Of a stretch of 64,000 nucleotides of DNA, positions 9,057-16,046 are shown in pieces. The position numbers were made by a program, and so were the translations under genes. The DNA comes from a virus. The DNA is taken from the IMG/VR virus record IMGVR_UViG_3300023243_000009, positions 1 to 64,000 of that record; one strand, given 5' to 3'. The notes below the pieces were generated by a model that had not been told where the DNA came from, searched no databases, and was given only the letters and a program-made list of their open reading frames with translations. How positions within the stretch are numbered: position 1 is the stretch's first letter; every line of letters begins with the position of its first letter.

Positions 9057-9634
9057 TACATACTACCCGATAAAACAGGTTGGAAATTAGGGTTAATTCC
9101 TATCCCCAAACCATATATTTGTTTTTTCTTTGTTCTTAACAGCAACTTACCACCTAAATAATTAATTTGATTTGCTCTACCCATTAAACCTAAACCCCAA
9201 TAAAATTCTCGTTGGTTGGTATACACTGTATTTGTAACCGTTGTAATCGGTATTAAAAAATTAGTCGCCACACTGCGTGAGAATATTGTATTGCGCGTTA
9301 TAGTATCATTAATTACGGCATAACCCATGGTATCTATGTGTATAGTGTCATTATAAACATACTTGGTATAGTAATCTTTTAAAATTGCTAAGGTGTCTAC
9401 TAATGATGGTACTGTGTCTGTTCTAGTTATTATTTTTTCTTTCCATTTAGGAATATATTTAGGGGTATATTTAATAATTGTGTCATATTTAACTTCAACT
9501 TTTGTTATTGTTATAGGTTCAGATATGTTTACCCCACTACCACCACTACCCCCACTACAACTACGCATTATGAAGATAATACCAATTAATATTACTATCA
9601 GTAAAGTTTGAATATTTTTAAAGAAGTCCTTCAA
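9038..9634 (-). CDS. Membrane-anchored envelope protein, possible spanin-like
   Basis: 198 residues. An N-terminal hydrophobic helix (about residues 10-24, LLIVILIGIIFIM) is followed by a Cys, a GGSGGSG linker and a long Thr/Ile/Tyr-rich extracytoplasmic segment with paired TKVEVKYDTIIKY and TDTVPSLVDTL stretches. The last ~60 residues look like amphipathic beta strands (GLGLMGRANQINYLGGKLLL, then GLGIGINPNF). Single-anchor topology plus a periplasmic arm is compatible with a lysis or envelope-contact protein, but no family was recognised. It sits between the coiled-coil gene and terminase, overlapping both (17 and 19 bases). Confidence 0.65.
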   Translation of the reverse strand: MKDFFKNIQTLLIVILIGIIFIMRSCSGGSGGSGVNISEPITITKVEVKYDTIIKYTPKYIPKWKEKIITRTDTVPSLVDTLAILKDYYTKYVYNDTIHIDTMGYAVINDTITRNTIFSRSVATNFLIPITTVTNTVYTNQREFYWGLGLMGRANQINYLGGKLLLRTKKKQIYGLGIGINPNFQPVLSGSMYWKIGK

Positions 9635-10121
9635 GTTCTTTTTTGATTTTAGTAAGTTCTTTTAAACGGTTAATTAATTTTTCCTTTTCCTCACCTAAAT
9701 CAGCATTTTTCCACCTATTAAGTACAGTTTTCATTTCTTGTGAATTTTGTTGGAGTTTATTTGCTATTTTAGATATGGAGTCACCTTTTTTAGCTGATTT
9801 GGATGCTTTTTTATCCATAGTATCCTCATCCTCTTCTTCATTTAAACCATCGTATTTTCTTTGTTTTAAAGCTGATTGAATGGCATATACAGCATCTTGT
9901 TCACTATAACCATACCTTTTAGACATGGCAGTGATAAAACGGGATAATGCTTTGGTTATTTCGGGGTTGATTGATTCTTTCATAAGGTCTTTAGTTATTT
10001 CTAATTCCTTATTTAATTTAGATTGTGCTGATGTTTTGTCTTTAATGTCTTCTGCGGTTTCTTCTGAGAGTATTGATTTTATTTCTGTTTGAATTTGGTG
10101 TCGTAATTCTGATTTTTTCAT
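9618..10121 (-). CDS. Coiled-coil protein upstream of terminase; candidate small terminase
   Basis: 167 residues, highly charged and helical. The N-terminus MKKSELRHQIQTEIKSILSE resembles other phage-internal leaders here and contains an LxE site. The middle (RFITAMSKRYGYSEQDAVYAI) may be a small helical fold. The C-terminal ~60 residues form a probable coiled coil (MKTVLNRWKNADLGEEKEKL, then INRLKELTKI). T4 gp16 (small terminase, 164 residues, coiled coil) lies just before gp17, so size, fold class and position agree. There is no sequence-level proof, and one gene intervenes. A late promoter is at 10137-10146. Confidence 0.6.
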   Translation of the reverse strand: MKKSELRHQIQTEIKSILSEETAEDIKDKTSAQSKLNKELEITKDLMKESINPEITKALSRFITAMSKRYGYSEQDAVYAIQSALKQRKYDGLNEEEDEDTMDKKASKSAKKGDSISKIANKLQQNSQEMKTVLNRWKNADLGEEKEKLINRLKELTKIKKELEGLL

Positions 10122-10136
10122 TATGGTATATTTTTG

Positions 10137-10146
10137 TTATAAATAT
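10137..10146 (-). promoter_or_regulatory. Late promoter ATATTTATAA before packaging operon
   Basis: ATATTTATAA on the minus strand, 15 bases before the ATG at 10121. It would drive the coiled-coil, membrane, terminase and portal genes late in infection. Confidence 0.65.
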
Positions 10147-10676
10147 CATGAAAAAATTGTTAGTTTAATTTGCTCTATACGTTCTTCAGTAGTTCCATAT
10201 AGTGTGTTAAGGTTTTTAATACGATGGTTGTAACAATTTAGTAAATTATTAATTTCTAAATCAATTTTATTCCTATAATCTGGGTTTGTCTCCCGAACAC
10301 CATTATCTTCAATTTCAACCCCTTTAGGTGAAATGTAAAAGATATAATCATATTCTCCTATTAATAGGGAAGCTAAGGCCTCAAAATCGTCTTTTTGATA
10401 TATACTCATGGATGAGGATGATTTGGAGAAAGCCATAACATCAATTATAGTTCTATCTGTAATGATATCATCACACATCAATTCACAGGCTCGTTCAGCT
10501 AAAAAAACACATTGCCCTTTTAAAGTTGAATCTGTGTTTAATGGTATTCCCCTTCCCATTAAATATTTAGAACGTTCTGTTGTAAATGTGTAATCCTTAA
10601 ATTCTGGTAGCTCCTTAAGAGCATTTACTAAAGTAGTTTTGCCAATACTTTGAGTCCCGGTAAATCCTATCTTCAT
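10146..10676 (-). CDS. P-loop nucleotide kinase-like ATPase (AAA_28 / NadR-kinase type)
   Basis: 176 residues with an N-terminal Walker A GFTGTQSIGKTT (4-15), a lid-like basic region and an acidic DRTIIDVMAFS strand typical of small-molecule kinases. The overall pattern (GxxSxGKTTL, then TERSKYLMGRGIP, then YDYIFYISP) fits the AAA_28 family, which includes the ribosylnicotinamide-kinase domain of NadR. The substrate cannot be read from sequence; nucleoside, nucleotide or nicotinamide riboside are options. It is followed closely by packaging genes, with a late promoter at its 3' end. Confidence 0.75.
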   Translation of the reverse strand: MKIGFTGTQSIGKTTLVNALKELPEFKDYTFTTERSKYLMGRGIPLNTDSTLKGQCVFLAERACELMCDDIITDRTIIDVMAFSKSSSSMSIYQKDDFEALASLLIGEYDYIFYISPKGVEIEDNGVRETNPDYRNKIDLEINNLLNCYNHRIKNLNTLYGTTEERIEQIKLTIFS

Positions 10677-10708
10677 ATTATATTTTTTAAAATGTTCATA
10701 ATTTTAAT

Positions 10709-11395
10709 TTATTTCCAAAAATACATAAAACTTTGGGCATATCCAAGGTGAATGTGATGGTTTTTATATCCTTTATAAGTTATACCTTTTATAAATTCTA
10801 ACCTTATACTATTTCTTTCATTGTCCCCAATTTCAACATCTTCATGATATTCTATAAAGATTTTGCTTATTTTATCCCATGTTTCTTGTTTTACATTTTC
10901 AAATGAAGTTTTTTCGTGACCCTCAATATCAACCTTCATATAGTCGATGTGGGTGATGTTATTATTTTCAAAAAAACTATCCAGTGTAAAACAGGGTCGG
11001 GGTACATCTTCCCACCAATTAGGCCATTTTGGGATATCTATCTCACCGTTGAAGTTTGCAATGGCTATATTAAACACTTCCCAATTTTCACCTTTATTCA
11101 TTTCAAGTGCTGCAAATACCCCAGGATCTGGTTCAACACAATATAATTTAGAAGCACCTTTTAATTCAGCATTAATAGAAGACATACCAATATTTGCTCC
11201 TAAATCAAGGTAAACATCTCCGGGTTTGATTCCAGGACCTCTGGCATTTAACTCGTCATGTATTAAATTACCCCAAGCCATAGCTCCCTCCCAACCATAA
11301 CGATTTGTTAAATCTGAAATATTACCTGATGTATCCCATTTAGTAATGTCGATTTGTTTTTTATCTTTAGTGTAGAATTGTTTACCCCTTACCAT
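10709..11395 (-). CDS. FkbM-family SAM-dependent methyltransferase
   Basis: 228 residues with SAM-binding motif I DVYLDLGANIGMSS (60-73), the adenine-side acidic VEPDP (87-91), and the conserved FkbM stretch HIDYMKVDIEGHE with later IFIEYHE. These enzymes O-methylate sugars or small molecules, so modification of a glycan (host surface or virion) is plausible but the substrate is unknown. It starts 2 bases before the end of the upstream short gene's spacer and is probably cotranscribed with it. An auxiliary gene rather than a core T4-like gene. Confidence 0.85.
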   Translation of the reverse strand: MVRGKQFYTKDKKQIDITKWDTSGNISDLTNRYGWEGAMAWGNLIHDELNARGPGIKPGDVYLDLGANIGMSSINAELKGASKLYCVEPDPGVFAALEMNKGENWEVFNIAIANFNGEIDIPKWPNWWEDVPRPCFTLDSFFENNNITHIDYMKVDIEGHEKTSFENVKQETWDKISKIFIEYHEDVEIGDNERNSIRLEFIKGITYKGYKNHHIHLGYAQSFMYFWK

Positions 11396-11397
11396 AG

Positions 11398-11667
11398 TTA
11401 ATTTCTATATGTTATTCCCTTAGGTGGTGCTTGTTTGTAAAAAGGTAATCCTTCTCTCTCGGACATTATTTCAGTATATTCTTCAGCTCCATATTCAATG
11501 CCGTTTAAGTAAAATGATTTTTTCCACTTTGAATCTTTATTTATAGGAACAATTGCGGGACCATCGTACCTATGATGTTTAAAATGTTTACTGTCTTTTG
11601 CCTTAATTAAATAGTGCCTAGCACCTTGATACTTAATTACTTTTTCTTCATATAACTTTTCGCTCAT
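11398..11667 (-). CDS. Small DGPA-repeat (MORN-like) protein
   Basis: 89 residues. Contains RYDGPAIVPIN followed by KKSFYLNGIEYGAEEY, one unit of the DGPA-x(n)-W/FYLNG-x-EY pattern found in phage MORN-variant proteins. Function is unknown. It sits 2 bases upstream of the FkbM methyltransferase gene, suggesting a two-gene unit. No signal peptide or membrane segment. Confidence 0.65.
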   Translation of the reverse strand: MSEKLYEEKVIKYQGARHYLIKAKDSKHFKHHRYDGPAIVPINKDSKWKKSFYLNGIEYGAEEYTEIMSEREGLPFYKQAPPKGITYRN

Positions 11668-11737
11668 AATATTTTAAAATAAGTTTTGATTTAATTCTTT
11701 TTATCTAGTATTCTTAGTATAGGTAACCCTGGAACTA

Positions 11738-12526
11738 TTATACCTCGTTCAAAAATGATTCGGCCACATAAACACCCTGCGAACCCGCAACAGTGATCCC
11801 TCTAGCAGATAATGCGTCTCCTACAAAATGAACGTTAGGATATTTAGTTAAAGACAAATCCTTATAATTAACTAGGGGTTCTGCTGACAGATATTTTACT
11901 TCTGGTACATATACACCCCAATCATCTTTTAATGTAGGAAATACTTTTTTCATATCCTCTATAAAATCTTCAATATACGAGTAATAACCCCCCATTGTTT
12001 CTCTTACATATTCCATACCTGCTTCATCTATTTGGGTAGCTGATACATTTTCACCTTCTGATGTTGTTGTAGGTTTACGTGTAGGACTATAATATAAACC
12101 TGTGCCTCCTATTTGTAATTTTTTAACTACATCTCTTGACCACTCAAATGGGTTTTCTATTCCTTGAACCTCCATTAAAATTCCAAAATTTGTCATGTTG
12201 TTTCTAAAAGATTCATCCTTTTTAGCATGACCATTATAGCTATGATTACCATATGTTTCCTCAACAGCAACATAGGCTGCGTTGTTGTTTGTACAGAATG
12301 AACGAAGTGATACTCCTTTATCCTCGTACTTACGATATAATTTGAAGTCATAGGATACATCAATCAATTTTTGAAAGTGTTTTTGTGGTGCTTCAAATCG
12401 AACACCTATTTGTACTGGTTTTGGTTCTGTAGGTAAGTCATATTTTTCAGCTAATTCTTTACCAAAGTCAATACCTGATTTGCCTACACCAAATATAAGT
12501 TTATCATATTTTATTGTTTCTTTCAT
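11738..12526 (-). CDS. FAD-dependent dehydrogenase, C-terminal half of split gene
   Basis: 262 residues matching the C-terminal two thirds of the COG2509 type of FAD-dependent dehydrogenases. It starts with the beta strand/loop KYDKLIFGVGKSGIDFGKEL, continues through the family-typical VQIGVRFE, VSLRSFCTNNNAAYVAVE, NGHAKKDESFRNNMTNFGIL, and ends with HFVGDALSARGITVAGSQGV, the FAD-contacting C-terminal motif. The missing nucleotide-binding N-terminus is encoded at 13574-14098, beyond two inserted genes. It has its own ATG preceded by an A-rich leader, so the halves may be made separately and assemble, unless the insert is removed from RNA. Confidence 0.85.
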   Translation of the reverse strand: MKETIKYDKLIFGVGKSGIDFGKELAEKYDLPTEPKPVQIGVRFEAPQKHFQKLIDVSYDFKLYRKYEDKGVSLRSFCTNNNAAYVAVEETYGNHSYNGHAKKDESFRNNMTNFGILMEVQGIENPFEWSRDVVKKLQIGGTGLYYSPTRKPTTTSEGENVSATQIDEAGMEYVRETMGGYYSYIEDFIEDMKKVFPTLKDDWGVYVPEVKYLSAEPLVNYKDLSLTKYPNVHFVGDALSARGITVAGSQGVYVAESFLNEV

Positions 12527-13589
12527 ATCTATTTGTTTTTATATATCTCTAACCATGAAAATTTCATCTCCCCCAAATGAAGATAAATCTGGTTTTGTTT
12601 TAAATCCAAATTTAGAATAAAACTTTATTAGTTCTTCTTGAGTAAAATTTGTTTTAGTATCATAATGCCCACCTACGGATGCTCTAAGAGCAATAGGTAT
12701 ATCATTTTCTTCAGAGTATTTAATAGCACTTTTCAGTATATCAGTTCCATATCCTTTTCCTTGAGATTGAGGGGAAATTGAAATATCATCTATGAATAAA
12801 GCTTCTTCACCATCAGATAATTGTTCTAAACCAAACTCTATAGTTCCATAAGGTTTAGAAATTTTTACATAATTTCCAGTTTCATGAAATTCATAAGATC
12901 TACCCCAATCAATATTTTCTATTAAAAATTTTATAACTTCTTCTTTTATTAGTTTTTTTATTTTATTTTCCATTTTTTATATGTTTTAGCTTTCCCTTTG
13001 ATTAAATTATATATTCCTTTATATTTAAAATTATATCTATTTTGGAAATCATATCTTATCCCTTCAAATATCTCTTGAGTTTCTATATTATAAAATTTAT
13101 ATATAGTTGGATCAGCAAATTTAATTTTTGTTTCTATAGTATGTTTAGGTTTTCCAATTTGTTTTTGATTTTTAGTTTTTCTTACTTTTTCACTCATTTT
13201 CCAACCCTTAGGTGAACCTATTTTTATTCCAAGTTTTTTAATTCTTATAGTTCCCTTATCTTTCCTAACTTTGGTTCTATTTTGTTTTTTACCTATTTTT
13301 TGTTTTCTAATTAACTCTATAACTTCATCAGAATGTTTTTCTAAACCTCCACCTCCTCTATTTTTATTTATTAACTCAAAATTCCACCCCTTAAATTGTT
13401 CAATCCAATAACATTCCCAAAATTTCCAATTTTTAGTATTTACTTCATCTAATATTTTAAAAGTTATATTACTACCATATTCTCTCAACCAGTCAGCTTG
13501 TCGGTTTTTTGGATTTACAGTTTTTCCTATATAAAAAGGAAGTTTATTTCTTTCTAAATAATATATAAATGTTTTATTTTTTATACGGC
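12514..13589 (-). mobile_element. GIY-YIG/GNAT insertion splitting the FAD dehydrogenase gene
   Basis: About 1.08 kb between the two dehydrogenase halves, containing the GIY-YIG gene and the GNAT gene. A 10-base direct repeat, TAAAATATGA, lies at each boundary (minus strand; plus coordinates 13590-13599 and 12504-12513) and is read in the same frame in both halves (VKYE and IKYD). This could be a target-site duplication, a recognition-site remnant or chance. An intron cannot be excluded, but no group I core was identified by eye. Confidence 0.6.
12539..12973 (-). CDS. GNAT-family N-acetyltransferase with N-terminal leader
   Basis: 144 residues. The acetyl-CoA-binding motif is clear: LFIDDISISPQSQGKGYGTDILKS (the QGKGYG loop), followed by IPIALRASVG and a C-terminal FYSKFGFKT, all standard for GNAT enzymes. 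The substrate is unknown. The N-terminus MENKIKKLIKEEVIKFLIEN is helical and ends in LIE, similar to the leaders of putative internal head proteins here, so packaging is possible. It overlaps the GIY-YIG gene by 16 bases and lies inside the split dehydrogenase, apparently cargo of that insertion. Confidence 0.85.
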   Translation of the reverse strand: MENKIKKLIKEEVIKFLIENIDWGRSYEFHETGNYVKISKPYGTIEFGLEQLSDGEEALFIDDISISPQSQGKGYGTDILKSAIKYSEENDIPIALRASVGGHYDTKTNFTQEELIKFYSKFGFKTKPDLSSFGGDEIFMVRDI

Positions 13590-13593
13590 TCAT
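12958..13593 (-). CDS. GIY-YIG homing endonuclease with NUMOD DNA-binding modules
   Basis: 211 residues. The nuclease core shows FIYYLERNKLPFYIGKT (9-25; Tyr, Ile, Gly, Lys of the GIY-YIG fold), Arg31 and the metal-binding Glu60 (FWECYWIEQF), then NKNRGGGG. A NUMOD3-type basic motif (HSDEVIELIRKQKIGKK, about 87-103) and a C-terminal NUMOD1-like module (YKFYNIETQEIFEGI, then YNFKYKGIYNLIKGK) make up the DNA-binding part. Its start overlaps the end of the dehydrogenase N-terminal half by 20 bases in another frame. A free-standing or intron-type homing enzyme that appears to have invaded the dehydrogenase gene. Confidence 0.93.
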   Translation of the reverse strand: MSRIKNKTFIYYLERNKLPFYIGKTVNPKNRQADWLREYGSNITFKILDEVNTKNWKFWECYWIEQFKGWNFELINKNRGGGGLEKHSDEVIELIRKQKIGKKQNRTKVRKDKGTIRIKKLGIKIGSPKGWKMSEKVRKTKNQKQIGKPKHTIETKIKFADPTIYKFYNIETQEIFEGIRYDFQNRYNFKYKGIYNLIKGKAKTYKKWKIK

Positions 13594-14098
13594 ATTTTAC
13601 TTCATTCGTATCAAAATCAATATCCGTTACTTTATGTTCCCAGATAAAATTAACACCCTTCGATAATAAATATGTATACCAGTTCTTTCCTATACAAGAA
13701 AGGTAATCTGTACCTACATGCCATACGGGGAATAAACGTAAACCAAAATATGGTTTAATAAAATCGGGTTCAGCGATGGGATTAGAACATTGTACTTCTT
13801 CGGGTTTAGGGTGGAAACGTTTAAAGTTATTTATAACTTGATCCATTAACTCCATTGCTTTTTCTTCACCACAATACTTAGATAATTGACCACCAATTGA
13901 AGTATGATAAGTTAATTTTCCATCAGACCAACCACCTGCTCCTAAAAATCCTTCCATTACCTCACTATATTGTCTAGCATATGGGTCTTTACCCATATCA
14001 ATGATAGTAATTTTACCTTTATACCCGTTGTCAATTAGTTTGGTAGCGGCGTTTACATTTGCTACTCCCGCTCCTACCATTACTATATTCTTGCTCAT
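13574..14098 (-). CDS. FAD-dependent dehydrogenase, N-terminal half of split gene
   Basis: 174 residues. The N-terminal Rossmann motif IVMVGAGVANVNAATKL (4-20) and the acidic end of beta-2 (IDMG) bind FAD. The sequence continues through the family-typical GGWSDGKLTYHTSIGGQLSKY and stops shortly after NEVKYEPYKK, exactly where the C-terminal half at 11738-12526 resumes. Its terminal codons overlap the GIY-YIG start. An early-type promoter (TTTG - 20 - TATATTAA) lies in the leader at 14099-14150, overlapping a terminator. A phage dehydrogenase of this kind is unusual; it might alter redox or metabolite state of the cell (inference). Confidence 0.87.
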   Translation of the reverse strand: MSKNIVMVGAGVANVNAATKLIDNGYKGKITIIDMGKDPYARQYSEVMEGFLGAGGWSDGKLTYHTSIGGQLSKYCGEEKAMELMDQVINNFKRFHPKPEEVQCSNPIAEPDFIKPYFGLRLFPVWHVGTDYLSCIGKNWYTYLLSKGVNFIWEHKVTDIDFDTNEVKYEPYKK

Positions 14099-14150
14099 AT
14101 TGATACTTTATTTATGTGTTAATATACGAAAAAAAATGACGCAATCCAAA
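14099..14150 (-). promoter_or_regulatory. Early-type promoter of split dehydrogenase operon
   Basis: TTTG (plus 14147-14150), 20-base spacer, TATATTAA, then leader ACACATAAATAAAG before the ATG. Same -33/-7 pattern as the other early promoters here but with a different leader. The -33 box is the loop of the overlapping terminator hairpin. Confidence 0.65.
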
Positions 14151-14160
14151 TGATTGCGCC
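14130..14160 (-). terminator. Rho-independent terminator of the LxE-leader protein cluster
   Basis: The minus strand forms GGCGCAATC - ATTTG - GATTGCGTC (9 bp with one G-U), followed by ATTTTTTTTCG. A strong intrinsic terminator for the genes at 14235 and upstream, placed directly before the dehydrogenase operon. Confidence 0.85.
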
Positions 14161-14234
14161 ACAGATGCTAATTTTATTTTAATATTTCAACGGGCTATGA
14201 ATCCGTCTGTATGTTTTATTTTATTTTATTTTTA

Positions 14235-14822
14235 CTATATTCTATCCCCCATAACATCAGCAAAATCTGAAGCATATTCTTCATAACTTACTTCTCTACT
14301 TCTTCCGTCTTTTGCTTCATCACTATATCTATCTTGGATAGCATTATGAACTTCTATTGCATTACCTCCTGTTCTATCATTTTTCATAAAATCAATAACA
14401 TCTGGGTATTTGCTTCTTAGGATTTTATTAATTCTCATGTTATGAGTTCTATCTAAATGCACTTTGTCTGGTTGTCCTCTTTCAAATTCCATTCCAGTGG
14501 GGGTTTTAGAACCAAATGTTTTATCCATCGCACTATAAGGCATATAACTATAATTTTTATCTTTAAAATACCCAACTATTTCTTCACCTGGTTTGTCTTT
14601 AAGATCCCTTGCTAACTCATCGCCTACCATAATACCTGGGCCTATTTCTAAGTACATAAATATAGCTTTATCTCTATCACTATATGATTCTATATCTTCA
14701 ATATCTTTAAAATCCTCAGGTGTAACCATAGAAAGATATTTATTTATAAATCTTGAAGATACATCTTCTTTTACTATTTTACCTTCAGTAAGGAATTGTC
14801 TAAATCTGTATAATTCTTTCAT
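14235..14822 (-). CDS. Putative internal head protein with capsid-targeting-like N-terminus
   Basis: 195 residues, unrecognised body. The N-terminus MKELYRFRQFLTEG parallels the T4 internal-protein leader MKTYQEFIAEA: about a dozen residues, aromatic and hydrophobic, ending in [L/I]xE before a small residue. The predicted cut is after Glu13 (LTE|G). The rest is mixed alpha/beta and charged, with HLDRTHNMRINKILRSKYP and a helical C-terminus (YEEYASDFADVMGDRI). Last gene of the cluster before the terminator. Effector role after ejection is inference. Confidence 0.7.
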   Translation of the reverse strand: MKELYRFRQFLTEGKIVKEDVSSRFINKYLSMVTPEDFKDIEDIESYSDRDKAIFMYLEIGPGIMVGDELARDLKDKPGEEIVGYFKDKNYSYMPYSAMDKTFGSKTPTGMEFERGQPDKVHLDRTHNMRINKILRSKYPDVIDFMKNDRTGGNAIEVHNAIQDRYSDEAKDGRSREVSYEEYASDFADVMGDRI

Positions 14823-14833
14823 ATTATTTTATT

Positions 14834-15586
14834 TTAAAAGTCTATATCGTCAGGAGTTGTTCCTTTAAATTTAGCATCAAATTCCTCTGATTTGTGGGGT
14901 TGTGAATCAAGTCCCCTTACAGAACTCATTAATTCCCCATTAGGTATTTTTATTATGTATATTTCATTACTACCCGGAGAAATGTTTACTGTATCCATAA
15001 AGATATGTTCGTCTTCGTTTCTATCGAAACCAATATATTCAAGATCGTGCCATTCGTCCATTCCTGGTTCGTGTACTTCGTAATCTTGTCCACGTTCAAG
15101 TTGGCTATCGTATTCGTTTATGGTACCTTCTGTAAGGTATTGTCTAAATGCGTTTAATTCTTTCATATTTATTCTTTCTTTTAAGTCATAGTAACCACTT
15201 TCTTCTCTTTCTTTTTCCGCCTCTAATTGAGATTTGTAATATTCATCTATTAAAGGAAAAATTTCAGTTTCAGATTTAATATCTTTACCCCATAAGTCAT
15301 CACCAAACGTCTGACCATTTTTTGTTATGAGTAATAAACCTGCTGAGAAGTTATCATCGCCAACGCCTATTTCTATATCGCTTATACCAGTTAATTTATT
15401 ACCCTTAGTTATTCTAGGGTTATAATTAGCATCTTTAAGCATCTTAAATATTTTTCTCATTGGAAGATTAACACCTGTATCCCCTCCTACCATCGTAGCT
15501 ATGTAAGGGTTTTCTTCAGTATATTTAAAATCTTCCTCAAATATCTTACCTTCAGCTAAATATTTTTTTAAATTAAAATTATCCAT
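14834..15586 (-). CDS. Tandem two-module protein with two capsid-targeting-like leaders
   Basis: 250 residues that read as two proteins in one frame. Module 1 starts MDNFNLKKYLAEGKI (cut predicted at LAE|G) and runs to about residue 138. Module 2 then begins NMKELNAFRQYLTEGTINE, a second leader of the type found at the N-terminus of the downstream gene. Either a fusion occurred by loss of a stop codon, or the internal ATG also serves as a start. If gp21-type protease cuts at both LxE sites, two mature proteins would be released in the prohead. Neither body is recognised. Confidence 0.72.
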   Translation of the reverse strand: MDNFNLKKYLAEGKIFEEDFKYTEENPYIATMVGGDTGVNLPMRKIFKMLKDANYNPRITKGNKLTGISDIEIGVGDDNFSAGLLLITKNGQTFGDDLWGKDIKSETEIFPLIDEYYKSQLEAEKEREESGYYDLKERINMKELNAFRQYLTEGTINEYDSQLERGQDYEVHEPGMDEWHDLEYIGFDRNEDEHIFMDTVNISPGSNEIYIIKIPNGELMSSVRGLDSQPHKSEEFDAKFKGTTPDDIDF

Positions 15587-15592
15587 TTATTT

Positions 15593-15805
15593 TTACATTC
15601 TTCCAAATTCGAAAGCAATTCCAAATTCTTGGCCTATTTCTTCCATTACATCCTGAGGGTCAAGTTCGTGGTATTTGATTATATCTTTTATTTTTTCCAT
15701 AATCATCTCATCAGTGTAATCTTCTTCACTGTTAGCATAATCATTTTTATAGTCTTCATTTAACTTACCTTCAGCTAAATATTTTTTTAAATCAAATTTA
15801 TCCAT
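15593..15805 (-). CDS. Short putative internal head protein with LxE leader
   Basis: 70 residues. The N-terminus MDKFDLKKYLAEGKLNED is nearly identical, in protein and in DNA, to that of the downstream gene at 15586, evidence of recent duplication of the leader. The body is acidic and helical (MIMEKIKDIIKYHELDPQDV). Predicted cleavage after LAE leaves a 58-residue mature protein. Overlaps the upstream cupin-like gene by 8 bases. Confidence 0.7.
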   Translation of the reverse strand: MDKFDLKKYLAEGKLNEDYKNDYANSEEDYTDEMIMEKIKDIIKYHELDPQDVMEEIGQEFGIAFEFGRM

Positions 15806-16046
15806 TTATTTTTATTTTTAAATCGGTTGTTCCTTTTAATACTCTGTGTACTTGACCCTCTGTTATAAATATACGATCCCCCTTACTAATACCCAAAGGT
15901 AACTGATCGTCCATCTGTATTGACCATCCTTTACCATCGAGAACTTCTATATGTCTATCTTCTTTATCTTGATGCCAAACCAACTCCATAGGGTTTATAT
16001 CTTTAGAAAAAGTTCTTATGTTACCTTTATTTTCGTATGGGTTCAT
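15798..16046 (-). CDS. Small cupin-like protein
   Basis: 82 residues with a cupin-like progression: LVWHQDKEDRHIEVLDGKGW, then LPLGISKGDRIFITEGQVHRVLKG. The pattern of His/Glu, a GD turn and a late GxxHR resembles single-domain cupins found in T4-like phages. Metal and substrate are unknown. It overlaps the next gene by 8 bases and abuts the previous one, so it is cotranscribed with the LxE-leader genes, but it has no such leader itself. Confidence 0.65.
   Translation of the reverse strand: MNPYENKGNIRTFSKDINPMELVWHQDKEDRHIEVLDGKGWSIQMDDQLPLGISKGDRIFITEGQVHRVLKGTTDLKIKING

Noticed and set aside
12514-13589. Group I intron
   Set aside because: No P/Q/R/S core or conserved P7 region could be recognised by eye, and each dehydrogenase half has a usable start or stop; cannot be excluded without a covariance search.
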